From Desmodesmus armatus (lineage: Eukaryota > Chlorophyta > Chlorophyceae > Sphaeropleales > Scenedesmaceae): DNA of 64,000 bases. The stretch spans positions 186,001 through 250,000 of the forward strand of contig VIIQ02000838.1 in assembly GCA_007449985.2 (NCBI GenBank), in the 5' to 3' direction. The notes beneath the pieces were generated by a model, which was not told the DNA's origin, did not search any database, and worked only from the letters and a program-made list of their open reading frames with translations. This document shows, in pieces, positions 36,701-48,380 of the stretch; position 1 is the stretch's first letter, and each line of letters opens with the position of its first letter. A program made the translations under genes and the position numbers.

Positions 36701-37992
36701 GGGCTATGGCAACACCTACGCTGCTGACGACAAGACCTACGGCCATGCCCAGGGCAAGGCCTACGGCTCAGAGCACAAGCACGGCTACGTCCACCTTGGA
36801 TCTGTGTCCTGCCATGGTACCCACTGCAATGACGACAGGGCCGACCGCAAGCTGCTGAGCTCCGCCACAAAGAAGGGAAAGAAGCCCGCCTCATGGACCC
36901 CAGCTGTTGAGTATCCCAAGAAGAGTAAGTCAATGCGCTCTGCTCAGCACCTGCATTGCTGCTGCCTCCTGCTCTCTTGATGTGTAGCAGCAGCTGCACG
37001 CCGCCAGGGCTGCGCATCAAACTGGCTGCTGCATGCATTCAGAGAGGCCCTCAGTGGTGGTGCTGGCTGGCTGCGGCTGTCATGCAACAGCGGGCAACAG
37101 CTGCAACACTGCTAGCCTGAACACGATTGCTGCCACCAACATGGCATGCCAAGAGCAGTGTTGTCTGTCAACCTGACAGCATTGGCATGCTGCCACCCTC
37201 TGTTCCCCCCTCTGTAACCTGCAGCCAGCAAGTCCACTGTCTACGTTGATGCCAAGGGCAAGTACGCGGAGGGCTATGGCAACACCTACGCTGCTGACGA
37301 CAAGACCTACGGCCATGCCCAGGGCAAGGCCTACGGCTCAGAGCACAAGCACGGCTACGTCCACCTTGGATCTGTGTCCTGCCATGGCGAGCACTGCAAC
37401 GACGGAGCCAAGCGCCTGCTGCTGAATGCCGCCGCAAAGAAGCCCACCTCATGGACCACCCCAACAACTCGCCCCATGTATCAGCCCAAGAAGAAGAGTG
37501 AGTCAATTCGCCCTGCTTACCACCTGGACTGCTGCTGCCTCCTGCTTTAAGGCTAAAGTGTGCCAGTGGCTGCAAGTTGACCGCGGCAGTGCATCACTCA
37601 GAGTGTGGTACACTCACTGCCACATGCATTCAAGGAGGCTGTTGGTGCTGGCTGGCTGCAATGGTCATAAAACAGCTGGCAACAGCAGCAACACTGCTAG
37701 CCTGGACACCAGTGTTGCCACCACCATACCACGGCCATGAGCAGTGTTGTCTGTCAGCCTAACAGCATTGACATGCTGCCACCCTCTGCTCCCCCCTCCC
37801 TGCCCTGCAGCCAGCAAGTCCTCTGTCTACGTTGATGCCAAGGGCAAGTACGCGGAGGGATATGGCAACACCTACGCTGCTGACGACAAGACCTACGGAC
37901 ATGCCCAGGGCAAGGCATACGGCTCAGAGCACAAGCACGGCTACGTCCACCTTGGAGCTGAGTCCTGCCATGGCGAGCACTGCAGGCGTTGA
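33769..37992 (+). CDS. C3: secreted Tyr/Gly/His/Lys-rich repeat protein, exon-amplified
   Basis: Nine exons, 33769-33832, 34015-34128, 34381-34647, 34950-35219, 35515-35784, 36085-36354, 36655-36924, 37225-37497 and 37811-37992, encode about 659 residues; every intron is phase 1. The signal peptide (MARPATVWLVSAVVVMLALN) is followed by a Lys-rich segment and one divergent Tyr/Gly module. Then come five near-identical ~90-residue modules (AEGYGNTYAADDKTYG, KAYGSEHKHGYVHLG, SCHG[T/E]HC, a KKGKKPASWTPAVEYPKK-type linker) and a short terminal module ending GEHCRR. Probably extracellular, with repeated His/Cys and Lys/Tyr patches. No enzyme motif is visible, and the function is not known to me. 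C1 and C2 are shorter paralogues. Confidence 0.8.
34950..37497 (+). repeat. Tandem 565-570-bp exon+intron repeat inside C3
   Basis: Exon starts at 34950, 35515, 36085, 36655 and 37225 are spaced 565, 570, 570 and 570 bp. The last three full units look identical in both exon and intron. The fifth exon diverges only in its last third, where it resembles the terminal exon type. C2 has one copy of this exon. Confidence 0.93.
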
Positions 37993-38019
37993 TGCCATGA
38001 TCATGCAGGTAGGCAGGCC

Positions 38020-38700
38020 AAACTAGCACTACAACATGGCATATGGCTGTTCCTTGTAGTTTGGCCTTGAATTTTCTTCTGTTGACTTGGTGCCTTTCAG
38101 ATGATCAGAGAAGGTTTCATTTCATCTCGTACTGCTGACACAACGTGGCATGGTTGGGACCTGCAGAACCCCGCCGCCAGCCTGCACAGCATGCAGGGAC
38201 GACAGCCACACTCTGCAGCATGCACAGCGAGCACCTGCAAAGAGACAAGCTGACACATTGCTGCCACATGCTGCTGTCTGTGCAGGCTGTCTCTGAGGCT
38301 GACAAGTACTACTTGTGTAGTACACATGGAGTATTTTGCGAGGAAGAGGAGGATGTCAAATTGGTGCTGAGTAGCCACAGCGCCCGGCAAGATATTGCAT
38401 GCAAAAATAGCTGTGACACGGTCATAGCCTGTTCCAACAGCATGATCATGATGCTGCCAAGTTGGCGCATTGTGCTGCTGCCAATGCGCCAAGTTGGCGC
38501 ATTGTGCTGCTGCCTTGCATCTTTTGCAGCTGCTTTGCTGCAGCATGTTTGCGGCTGCTTGATTTTAGCATGAAGCTGTCTTCTTCAGGCTCCCCGTTTT
38601 TGAGTCACCGCCAGTGCTGTCTGGGGCGCAATTGTTCTGGGGTCCGACTTCAGTTTATTGCATGTGGAAGTTGCCATAGTGTCTCCAAGGACACCATTTT
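38020..38700 (-). repeat. C-family 3' flank, copy 3 (3' of C3)
   Basis: The reverse complement is homologous to 21340-21979 and 30840-31745. It starts at GGTAGGCAGGCC about 30 bases after the C3 stop. With copies 1 and 2 it shows that the duplicated genomic unit was gene plus 3' flank. Confidence 0.75.
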
Positions 38701-40084
38701 GCTTGCAGCGAGTTTGCTTCAACAATTGTTAGCTGGTCTGGTTGAGGTAGATGTATAGAAGTTGTAATGTACTACAGTTGACGCTTGACAAACTGATGCA
38801 CGGCCTTTTTGGATGCATCGGGAGCACATGCAGCAGGCATTGCCTTTGTGCATGTTGGTACTACTTGCTAGCCATCCATCTATACGAATATGGCGGAACA
38901 GCCTTCAAGGCTGTGACATGTTGCACAGGCAACACAATCTGCGGTCTTACTGTTCAGTCAATCACACACCAAATTGTCATGATGTCTGACCAGCATGGCC
39001 GCCATCGAGCGGCTCGAACAGCCTGTGCCAATCAACCAACAGGCTCGCAACATCAGCATAAAGTTGGTCAGCCGCACACCACACAAATGTATGAAAGTCA
39101 CCAGCCTTTTTTCAAAGGATGCTACCAACGACCACAGCTGTGAGGAACTCCTTGGTGCAAGTCAGAGAAACTTTGACTTCCTTTTTTCAATTGGGAAGTC
39201 TTGGTTGGGGTGGATGTTGACAACGCCGCCTGTCATGCAGCCCGCCAGCTACTCGGTATGATGCCACCACAGTGCAGCCGCTGATAAAACACTAGCAGCA
39301 GCACTCATCCGATGATGATCACCTGCGAGAACCCACACTCAGTGGCGGCCTCCCACCCTAGGGTGGGAGGCCTGTGCCGCACCATCAGCAACTACCTGCT
39401 GCTGTTTGCCACCACGTTCGGTCCCTATGGGCATGCGTTCAGGTTGGTTTGCACTGCACTGCGCTGGCTGCCAGCATGATGCCGCATGCAAGTTGCATCG
39501 ATGCAAACCAAGGTTGGCTGGTCAACTGTGCATGCAACCACACGCCCAGGGCAAGCAGGGGGTAGAGGCTGTTCCATGGTGGTGTCTGTGTGTGCGCATG
39601 TCTTTGGGCAGGGGGGGGGGGGCGTGGGTGCATGGGCAGCGCAGCCCCCCCCCCCCCCCCCCAGGAGGGGGCAGATGGGTTGCTTGTCACAAGGGCAATG
39701 AACCTGCCAGGGTGGGCAGGTGTTTTGTGCAGAACCGTGCCATAGCTTCTTGCCCCCCTTGCCCCCTCCACTACGAGACTAGGAGTAACTCAATCAATAA
39801 TTGCACTTCAAAAAAATGTCACGTCATGTAAAGGTTTCAAAGCGGTCACAATCGCCAAAACATCAGTCAAATCAAGTCAAACTGCGTCCGCCAAACTGAA
39901 AGCACTGACGTTGAGTATGCACTGAACGCACAGCAGCAAGCATAACGTTGACTCATGCGTGAATTACGTGCTGTCCAGCCTGCGCTGCGGATGATCTTGA
40001 AGTCCGCTACCTATCCGTGCCCGGCGACAGTGATTGTGATTGAGCTCCTATTCCAGCTCCTTTGCTCACCCGAAAGCAGAGCTG
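38701..40084. other. intergenic region with a palindrome and homopolymer tracts
   Basis: No supported gene. It includes a perfect 26-bp palindrome (39347-39372) and paired poly-G and poly-C tracts (39612-39623 and 39647-39662) that could form a hairpin or reflect assembly noise. Short plus frames (38751-39143, 39406-39831) have no recognised motif. Confidence 0.4.
39347..39372. repeat. perfect 26-bp palindrome
   Basis: GGCCTCCCACCCT followed directly by its reverse complement AGGGTGGGAGGCC, with no loop. The nearest gene is 700 bases away. Confidence 0.9.
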
Positions 40085-41032
40085 ATGGGGATTGTTTCAA
40101 TGAAACAACTTGCAATTATTGCTGTGCTTCTATTCACTGGATCAGTACTGTGTCAGTTGCTTCCAGTTGAGGATGAGCATCCGGATGACTGCTCACAAGC
40201 AGCGATCTATGGTCAACACATCCACCGCCCGTCATTGGCTGACTGCCAGCTGGGCAGAACGGATTGCAGCCGAGCCAAGGTGTGCAGGCAGCCACAAGTC
40301 ATGTACTACCAGACCGACTCGAGGACTGCTAGGAGAATAGTGAATGCCCAGACTATGCCGTCATTTTTTTGGGAGTATGACGGCAATGGCATACTTTTTG
40401 CTACCACTCCTGAAGGTGCAAAGCAATTGAGCCCGCACAAAGGTGTCACCCTGAGGTGCGATGTGGAAGTTGGACGATACGATGAAGTTGAGTGGAAGGG
40501 GCCCCTACTGTTGGGGCAGCGGAAAGCCTTGCTCAAGGCTGCAACCACAGTCCAACTGGATGATTGGTTGATTTATGACAAGTTTGAAAGCATCAAGATC
40601 TACAGTCAGGGTGTGCATGTATATTTCCTGCTGGTGGATGCCAGTACTGAGCGTGTCACAAACATCCATGTTCACAATCACAGCGCAAACGCTGACGCCG
40701 AGAAAAAGAAAGGCAGCAGCCTGGTAGATTGCATTGACATCCCAGGGGTGGATGTGCCACTGTGCCACCTAAGCAGAGGCTTTGTTTGGCTTGGTGCATT
40801 CATCATTCTGCTGCAATTGGGTGCTGGGGCGGCAACGGTTGTATTCAAGGAGATTAGGTGCCTATGGCTGGGGCTGGGTGTGTTGTACATCCTTTACTGG
40901 TGTGTCTGTCCTGTTCTCATGCTGTTGCTGCATTTGGCTCCTGCAGCCGCCGTGGCAGCACTTGCTGCTCCCACTGTATGGTCTTGGTGCACCTGGTGTG
41001 CCCGTGAACTGGAAAGGCTGCAAGGCTTTTGA
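40085..41032 (+). CDS. Single-exon secretory-pathway membrane protein, unknown function
   Basis: About 315 residues if the Met at 40085 is used; the Met at 40100 gives an equally good signal peptide (MKQLAIIAVLLFTGSVLCQ). The frame is open further upstream to 40040. A Cys-containing luminal region of about 200 residues follows (CSQAA, DCSRAKVC, LRCDVEVGRYDEVEWKGP), then about three hydrophobic segments at roughly residues 232-255 and 262-300, and a short basic/Trp-rich tail (CTWCARELERLQGF). No family is recognised. The intact 300-codon frame, signal sequence and membrane segments argue for a real gene. It could have an intron I did not see. Confidence 0.55.
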   Translation: MGIVSMKQLAIIAVLLFTGSVLCQLLPVEDEHPDDCSQAAIYGQHIHRPSLADCQLGRTDCSRAKVCRQPQVMYYQTDSRTARRIVNAQTMPSFFWEYDGNGILFATTPEGAKQLSPHKGVTLRCDVEVGRYDEVEWKGPLLLGQRKALLKAATTVQLDDWLIYDKFESIKIYSQGVHVYFLLVDASTERVTNIHVHNHSANADAEKKKGSSLVDCIDIPGVDVPLCHLSRGFVWLGAFIILLQLGAGAATVVFKEIRCLWLGLGVLYILYWCVCPVLMLLLHLAPAAAVAALAAPTVWSWCTWCARELERLQGF

Positions 41033-42152
41033 CGGGATTTTCTCAAACAATCACCAAACAATGCAGCTGGCAGGCTAGTATCGCAATTCATGTGCTGCAT
41101 GCCACGACTCTAGATGTGCCACAGTGTCAATGTGTCAGCTCCCGGAGCTCCGGCGGAGCTGGTGACTAGTAGTCAGCTCACCAAATTACAGATGTGTGCT
41201 GGTGAGGGTTCATCTGTCCTGCGCAGCTGCATGGCTGAGCCTCAGCACAATTGTCGGAGCCGCTACTAGCGGCACCGTGCCTGGCGCCACTGGCAGTGCG
41301 GCACTGCAGCGCATGATGTGCTGACACTGTCAGTCTTGTGTACATAACGCAGCTGTTCATGCTACTGAGCAGTGCATGGCATGCACAGCTGCCCTGCAGC
41401 ACTTGATGTGCTGCCAGTCTTTTCCTTACATGCAGCTGTCCATGCTACTTTCATGTGCAGCTGCATGGCCAATGTGCAGCTGCATTGCTGGCGGCGCCTG
41501 ATGTGCTGACAATGAAAGGATGTGTCATGCCCAGCTAAACGCAGCATGGTGTGCTGACAGTGTTTGTGGTACTCACAATTGTCCAAGCTACTTCATGTGC
41601 CACAGGCCATGTGGCAGCAGCTATGCAGCACATGAAGTGCTGGCAGTCTTGTTTCTAGTCTCAGCTGGCCATGCAACTTCATACACAGCTACATGAGCTG
41701 ACGTATGTGCACACCTGGCCATCTGCATGAGCTCGCAGGGTTTTTGCCTCATACGGCGTCTTGTGGAAACACGTGTTGGCCAACTACATACGCTGATACC
41801 ATCAGTCAGGTTGCCCAAGCTGCTTGCGTGAATTGTTTTCTAAAAAGGTTGAGTGCCACACGAACACAGCTGGACACAAACAAACAACAACCGAACACTG
41901 GACAACAGGTAGTTAAATGACCAGTTTGCATTCAGGCTGTGACAGGCTCGAAAGGAACGGATGCAGCCCCTACCAGGCGAAGGCATGTCAGCTGTGTGAC
42001 GATCGGATGCCTCGGAAGATTGGCCAATCCATGGATGCCTTGGAGGACGTTCTGTCTCTAGGCAAGGACAGTGTTGACAGCAGACCAATGCTTGCCTGGC
42101 CAAGGCTGCTCGCAGAGAGGGATTACAACACAGGGAACAAACAGCACGCTCA
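41033..42152. other. intergenic region with a degenerate tandem repeat
   Basis: No gene. 41200-41660 holds diverged copies of a block with GATGTGCTGACAGTCTTGT and CAGCTGTCCATGCTACT words. The GATGTGCTG landmark recurs near 41308, 41404 and 41500, about 96 bp apart, with a weaker copy near 41634. The rest is 3' flank of the PIG-T gene, with TTACA (minus-strand TGTAA) at 42123-42127. Confidence 0.5.
42123..42127 (-). terminator. candidate TGTAA polyadenylation signal of PIG-T
   Basis: TGTAA on minus, 26 bases after the PIG-T stop codon. Position and motif only. Confidence 0.35.
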
Positions 42153-45100
42153 TCACAGTTCATCCCCAGGCAAAGGACCGGGGTCATATAGCCCGAAAGA
42201 GCGCGCTTGTCTCAACAGCTCAGTTTGCAACTCGGTGTCATAGTACACAGCAACTGCCATGAAGGAAACTACCAGCACGACAACCCTCACGATCTTCTTC
42301 CGTTTTTTCTTCACCGCGGTCTTCGGATCCGCTGCCTCCCGCTCGTCACGACCCGGTCTCCACAGCAGCGCATTCAGCACGCCGCCCATGAAAACTGCCA
42401 GCACGGTGGATGTCAGACAAATGACATTGTAGGGCATGCTGAAGTCGGGCACTGCAAGCGGTACGACCAAACCCGGGCTGTACACCTGCAAAGGTGCAAG
42501 GGTACAACACAAGCAGGAGAGGTTGTGATGCCAAAGATATGTGGCCGCACAGTGCCCAGCCCAGTCAAGTCAAGGACACACGTGCATCAGCTGTCAGGTC
42601 CTCGCTTCAAGTTGGCACACTTGCGCCTAGAGTCCTTTACAGCGCCACTGTGCACTACATCTGTACAGTGCGCAAAAGGGAGTTGTGTGCACTCGGTGTA
42701 CCCTGTCAAACACAAGCAAACAGGTAGGCTGCACAAGGCAGATGTGCTTACCAGGGGTGGCTCTTGCTGCATCAGTTGCTCCATCAGAGGGCTGACAGCG
42801 GTAAGGTCCCCACCACCCAGGGATCCAGGCGCTGCAAACACCTGCCACCTGTTGCTGCTGGGGACAGCAGCGGCGCCCTGTGACAAGCCCTCCGCTGGAG
42901 TGCTTGGCACCTCCCCCACTGTCACAACAGCAGCTGGCACGTCAAAGCCTCTATGTGCATCTGGTGGGTGTTCCAGCATTCTCAAGAAGGCTTTTGTAAA
43001 CTGTGCTGTGAGGGTGATGCTGTGGACCGACCTGGGGACTGCTAGGCATAGGTCCAGCACGAGTGGCCGCTGCCTGCAAGGTCAACACATCGTTGGCAGT
43101 CGTAGTCTCAGCAGATGCAGGCCAGCAGCACAGAAATATCTGGGAAATGACAGCCAGGCAACAGCATTTTCCCAGGCACAGCAAGCTAGTTGCGCCAGTG
43201 ACAATGGACGATACATCAACAGACTGATGCAAAGTGACAAAGCGCTGCAACGGTGTGGACGGCCAGACCCTGCTGCCGCGCTCGGACTTACCTGTCTTGG
43301 GCAGGGCTGATGTAGGAAGGCAGCAAAACATCCTCAAGAGGCTTGACCTGCAGCACACGAGCAAGAAACATCCCGCAAGAGCAGCAAGTGCAGCAACACA
43401 CAACAGCGGCAGCGTGGTGATGACAGTTTGCAGTCACCCCAGAGATTGCCGACGGCATGTTTACAATAGCTTCAACATGAAGGGCTGCTCAGTAACACAT
43501 CATTTAAAAGATAATCGGCATTAGCTTTGTGTTGTCATGCAGACTGTTGTGCTGCTGACGTTGCCAAATGCCTAACTGCAAGCGATCACAGCTGTGCCAG
43601 ATCCACACAGACAGAATGGTCAGCAGGCGTTGCACCCTAAACCCTGCAACCTAAAACAAAAACCCAGCAAGACAAGGACTGCTGGCCATCTATGCGGAAT
43701 CCACCTGGCCACGCATGCCGCCATAACCCAAGATACCGTCGGTCCAAAGCAAACCCACCTGGCCATCTATGCTGAGCCGTAGGGTGTGCAGCCAGAGTCT
43801 TATGTACCACGGTACCACTTGCAGGATGCACACGGAGATGTTCTTTCCTGCTCCTGCCGTCTCTTGGTCGAGCTGCTGCTGTTGCACTGCAGTTAGCTGC
43901 AATGTCATGCCTCCATGCAGCTGCCCAGTGCCTGTTATGAACCGAGCCACAGAAAACTGCGGACCCTTGGATGACACTGCCAGCACACTCTCTGCAGGAG
44001 CGGCATCTGCATGGGCATCGTTTTGCTGCTGCCACTGTACTGCAAACGGCAGCACGGCACCTGCAGCCGCTGCATGAGGTGCTGTAGGGTTTTGGTGCAG
44101 GTCCCAGATGTACAGCACCAAAGGGCTGCATGCTGCAGGAGTTGTGCTGATATCGCCTGCGCCCTGCGCCTGTTTTGGCGGGAGTCCTGCAGCAGCGCCG
44201 AGCATGCCAGCACAGGCCGGCCCTGTTGGCGCCAGGACCGCTGCTGCATCTGGCGCTGGCTGCAGGGTGAAGGCAGGCCCTGACCATGTCGCTGCTCTAC
44301 TAACCCTGTTTGAACTGCTGTTTTCATGCTGGGCCTGCTGATGCTCCCCTTCAACCTGCTGCTGCTGTGTCAAGTCATCTGCTTCTGGTACTGACCCAGT
44401 GGCGGTCGAGTGTGCTGGGATCCTCAGCAGTGCTGATAGGTCCCTGTCCTGCTGCTCCTGCAGGATGTGCTGAGGCAACTGCAGCATGAGTCGACTGGTG
44501 TCTGCCACGGGGCAGGCAGAAGGTGTCTGTGAGCCCAGTAAGCCAGTGAGGGAGATGTCTGATAGGGTTCCGGGTTTGGGAGGCTCCCTGGTGCTGCTGC
44601 TGAAGGTGTTGGAGGAGGGAGACCGCAGGACCAATGTGAGGGACTGCCGCAGCGTGGTAAGGATGGGGCGCTGCTGTTGGTCGCGTTGGACATCGATGTT
44701 GACCTGCATGGAGTGGTAGTCTGTGGTAGGCGCAGGATGATGAATGCAGGCAGGGCCAACAGCAAAGTAGTTGGTATTGATATGCCAGGATCCCATTGAT
44801 AGTCATTGTGTGAATTTGCGCCCTTCAGCCGTCCAGCACGCAAGTGGTGAGGGCTGTATCGCTCTGAGAAACACAAAAATGCTTCTGTTCCTAATGACTG
44901 AGCTGCACCGATATACATGCCAGCCACTGCTGTGCAGGACAGCACAGGAGCTTACCAGCTCCAAAGACAACACCACGCTGCGTCAGCAGCCGCCCTAGTC
45001 CGGCAGCGTCCCTGCACGACGGCATCAGGCAGCAAGATCACCTGAGCAGCAAGATGTGAGTTGCAGCCTGCTGCTGCCTGCCCGGTGCTAGTTGTTAGGT

Positions 45101-46911
45101 GCTATCCTGTACAGTTGACAAAACAAGGTTGTGAGGACAGCATCAGCTCCCCAACCAGTGCTGACGAGGTAGCAATGGCAACAGTGCAAAGGAAGTCACT
45201 GTGACCACACAAAGCAACAACCCAGGAGACAGCCGCCTGCATGGACCCGCCACCAGCCGTCAACATCCTCGCGGCCGCTGCCACACTGCTGATAAGCAAC
45301 ATACGCGACCAGGGTGCAGATGCCAAAAGCAGACACCATGCAGGTAGCAGACGGCACATCATGCTAGCCGATTTGGAAGAAAAGCTGCTGACACAACTTG
45401 ACTCCAAGTATCATGATGCGCACACTCCAAACCCGCACCTGCATGGCAGCAATTTGAGCCATGGAGTCAAGTTCTCCGTGCAGGAAGCTTCCTGTGGCAG
45501 TGATGCATACAGCACCTGCTCCTGTGCTGGCCCCGGCACCCAGCGCACTTCTGCATGGCCCTGCTGCCCTTGTTGCAGCTGCTGTCCTGCAGGAAAGTCC
45601 TCATCCTGCAGCTGCTGTCCTGCAGGAAAGTCCTCATCCTGCAGCTGCTGTCCTGCAGATAGCTGCTGTGCAAGCACGGGTTGCATGCTGACTGCGAGTG
45701 GTGCTGTAGCTTCAGGTCGAGCTACAAAGTTGAGGGAAGCGCAGAAGAGACCTCCCAGGGCGTGACTGAGGTTCCCCCACAGGCCTGGTAGGGTGTCAGG
45801 TGCCAGTGTTGGAGTGAAGTGTGCCCGAAGCACCTGCATGTGGTGTTTCAGCAGAAGCCAACAGAGCAGGGTGTAATGATGGGACAGCTGCAGTAGTGCC
45901 ATTGTGCAGGCACATGTGGCACCAAGGCAGCAATGCTCAGCCGCTGCTGATGGCTTGCTCTGCTTAGGCAGGCTTAGCTTATCGATGGACATGGCTATGC
46001 GACACGGCTGCTTTGCAGCAGCTGCTGCTGCTGTGTTGCTGGCTATCAACGTGTCAACTGGGCAGGCAAACCTACTGCATTCATGATCATGCGGCCTGCC
46101 CTGCTGATCATGCCACTGTGCTGAAACACTCACTGCTCCTGCAGGCTTTGCTTGCAACAGCGGAGCACCCCACCGTTCGTAGTGCTGCACAGCAACAGCG
46201 GCACGCAGCCGCACAGTGCACACGGTTCAGTCAGGACTACAAGCATATGTCGACACCATGCTACTACTGTACAGACATCCTGGATGATCATCACAGCCGC
46301 CTGCTTTCGAGCTGCTCATGCAACAAGTGCAGCGCAGGGCGCCTGTTGTCCACACAGAGCCAAAGGCCAGTCAGCAACTTGATGCACCCACCCCCCGATG
46401 ATTGAGCTGGCCGTGCCATGGCCTGCTACTGAGGCTTGCAAAGAAATCAAACAGACACAAAAAGCCCTCACAGTACCCTCACCCATCTGCCTTGTGTCAA
46501 GGACAGCTCCACAGACTGGAATGGGATTGCGCCTGCAAGCTGGGTGACAGCCTTGGGGAAGGTGGTGCAGTGACGCCGGCAGGCTGCCTGCTGCTTGAAC
46601 TGCAAGTGGACCTACAATGAATAACAGAACAAACGTTTTCGGCAGGAACATTTGACGACATATGCAGTTAGTATGTGCCCCCTGCTGCTGCTCCTGCTTA
46701 CCAGCACCAAGCCATCTGGCAGGGGAGTGACCAAGGCCTCCTCTGCAAAGGTTTCCTGTGGCAAATAAGGCTGTGTCAGCAGCTGCTGAATGGTCCAATA
46801 ATATCAGGTGCTGGAGAAAAGATAGCCTGCCTTTTGTTGAGCAGCTCCAGCATTGCTTGCCAGCGCGACGATGATCAGCAGCAGCAGGAGCAGGGGAATA
46901 CTCCTGCGCAT
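42153..46911 (-). CDS. PIGT: GPI transamidase complex subunit PIG-T (Gpi16 family)
   Basis: Subunit of the ER GPI-transamidase, which attaches GPI anchors to proteins. Ten minus-strand exons, 46831-46911, 46702-46755, 46483-46611, 46134-46184, 45439-45833, 44956-45011, 43759-44720, 43292-43347, 42752-43073 and 42153-42485, are all phase-consistent and give about 812 residues. Family landmarks in order: signal peptide MRRSIPLLLLLLIIVALAS, EEALVTPLPDG, ELSLTQGRW, GLFCASLNF, CTENLTPWLKLLPC, DYHSM, QVVPWYIRLWLHTL, YISPAQDR, LEHPPDAHRGF, PDFSMPYNVICLT with the C-terminal membrane segment, then a basic patch and a second hydrophobic stretch. Intron 1 has a GC donor (AAG|GCAGG). Oddities are a tandem Gln/Asp-rich repeat (QQLQDEDFPAG) in exon 5 and a long Gln/Ala-rich insertion in exon 7, which make it longer than typical PIG-T. 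Confidence 0.95.
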
Positions 46912-47544
46912 TGCACTATGGCAAGCGCGCGTAGGGTGACGGTGAACTCAATTTGACTTGAAGCCAACAGTAGTCATTGTCTTGAGTGCAACGCTGAATC
47001 CGAGCGGCAAGTGATCTATGAATGAGATCAGACTGTCTTTCCTCCTGGGAAACTTTCCTCCTGGAAACTTTGCAGCAGTCGATTCGCTTTAACGGGCGCA
47101 TTTGTTTTCAGTACAATTAACTCCCTTTCTTGACGGAATACAGTTGAGGGACCCCATGCCCAGAACTTTATCAATTGTGTCATTGGACTCTGCATAGCAA
47201 TGCATTAATCTGCAAGCTGCTGAGACAGGCTTCAGCAAGGCTTGCCTGCCAACAGCTGGAAAAGCTACTAAAAACCCACGCGATTCTGAGCCAGCTACCA
47301 CCTGTACAGCAAGCAACCTACTGACCGTCCAAGCATTGCTCAGCAAGCATATCAGCCAGTCTCTGCAGACACCAACAACCCCATATGGACACAAAAATCC
47401 CCGAGCACAGACCCAATAATACACAAATAGCCTGCAGACAGGTCAAAACCACTGCCAGAAAACGGGTGTGCTTGTACAGGCGGTGAGACAACCGGTGGGA
47501 CAACTCCTACTCGCCATCACTGCCCGCTGCCCGACCGGTGCTGA
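46912..47544. other. intergenic region upstream of PIG-T
   Basis: No gene seen. It should hold the PIG-T promoter (minus strand) and the 3' end of the next minus-strand gene. No clear TATA box. A short repeat (TTTCCTCCTGGAAACTTTCCTCCTGGAAAC-like, near 47038-47072) is present. Confidence 0.35.
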
Positions 47545-47678
47545 CTAATCACAGTAGTATTGGGTGCTTGACCCCCAACGCTCCTCCTCATCATCCAGTT
47601 GTACTGCTCCAGCGGCTACTGCTGCTGGTGGAGGTGGTGCTGGCGGGCCTGGGTTTGCCGCGGCTGCTGGCACTGCCA

Positions 47679-47751
<73 letters not shown>

Positions 47752-48380
47752 GGCCGCTCTCTGGATTGCTGCTGCTGCAGCGGCAGCTGCTGGTGCTTGT
47801 GGACGTGCTTCTGCTGCTGTTGCCGCTCTCTGGATTGCTGCTGCTCCAGCGGCAGCTGCTGGTGCTGGCAATGGGCGTGCTGCTGGGGGTGGTAATACTG
47901 CTGCGCTGGCTGCTGCGGCTGCGTGTGATGGTGCTGGTGGGGGTGGTGGGGGTGGTTGCGGCACGACTTGCGTGTCGAGGGTCGTGTAAAGCTGCCAACG
48001 TATGTTTCCCCTCCGGAACCGTGGTTTGCAGTCCCTCACATCGACTGGTGTCACCAAGACAGTTGTACCAACCTGCAGCAAGAATGATCTTTTCTATTTA
48101 GGTCCTGCAAGTATGTTGTTCCAACCAACTGTCGATGAGGTCACAATGCACTGGTATGCTTGTGCATTTCACCCACCTGCAGACTTGCTTCCAAGCTGTC
48201 CATCTTGGCAACATCAAAGCAGAACAAGCCTGTTGACAAGCTGGGATTCATACTGTCAGCCACTGTCGCCACCAAATATGGCCTGCCTGTTTGCGATGTG
48301 AATCTACGGCTGGATACAACGTTGCAAGTCACACTGCAGCCCCTTACGGGGTTCTTCATGTCAGCGATATTGAGATGCAT
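47545..48380 (-). CDS. Small protein with possible OB-like N-terminus and poly-Ala/Pro C-terminus
   Basis: Two minus-strand exons, 48177-48380 and 47545-48072, join in phase 0 (GTGGGT donor, GCTGCAG acceptor), giving about 243 residues from a provisional Met at 48380. Earlier exons are possible; an acceptor-like GGGCTGCAG lies just inside exon 1. The first ~110 residues (RRFTSQTGRPYLVATVADS, LFCFDV, VGTTVLVTPVDVRDCKPRF) read like a small beta-barrel, perhaps OB-fold; this is a guess from pattern only. The rest is Pro-rich, then long poly-Ala (CTG runs on plus at 47690-47750) with two AAAIQRAA islands and an acidic end (LDDEEERWGSSTQYYCD). Function unknown. Confidence 0.45.

Noticed and set aside
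21340..38700. The three C-family 3' flank copies as an independent dispersed transposon
   Set aside because: Each copy lies directly 3' of a C-family gene, or did before the 21986-27899 insertion, so they are parts of the duplicated gene unit rather than independent insertions.
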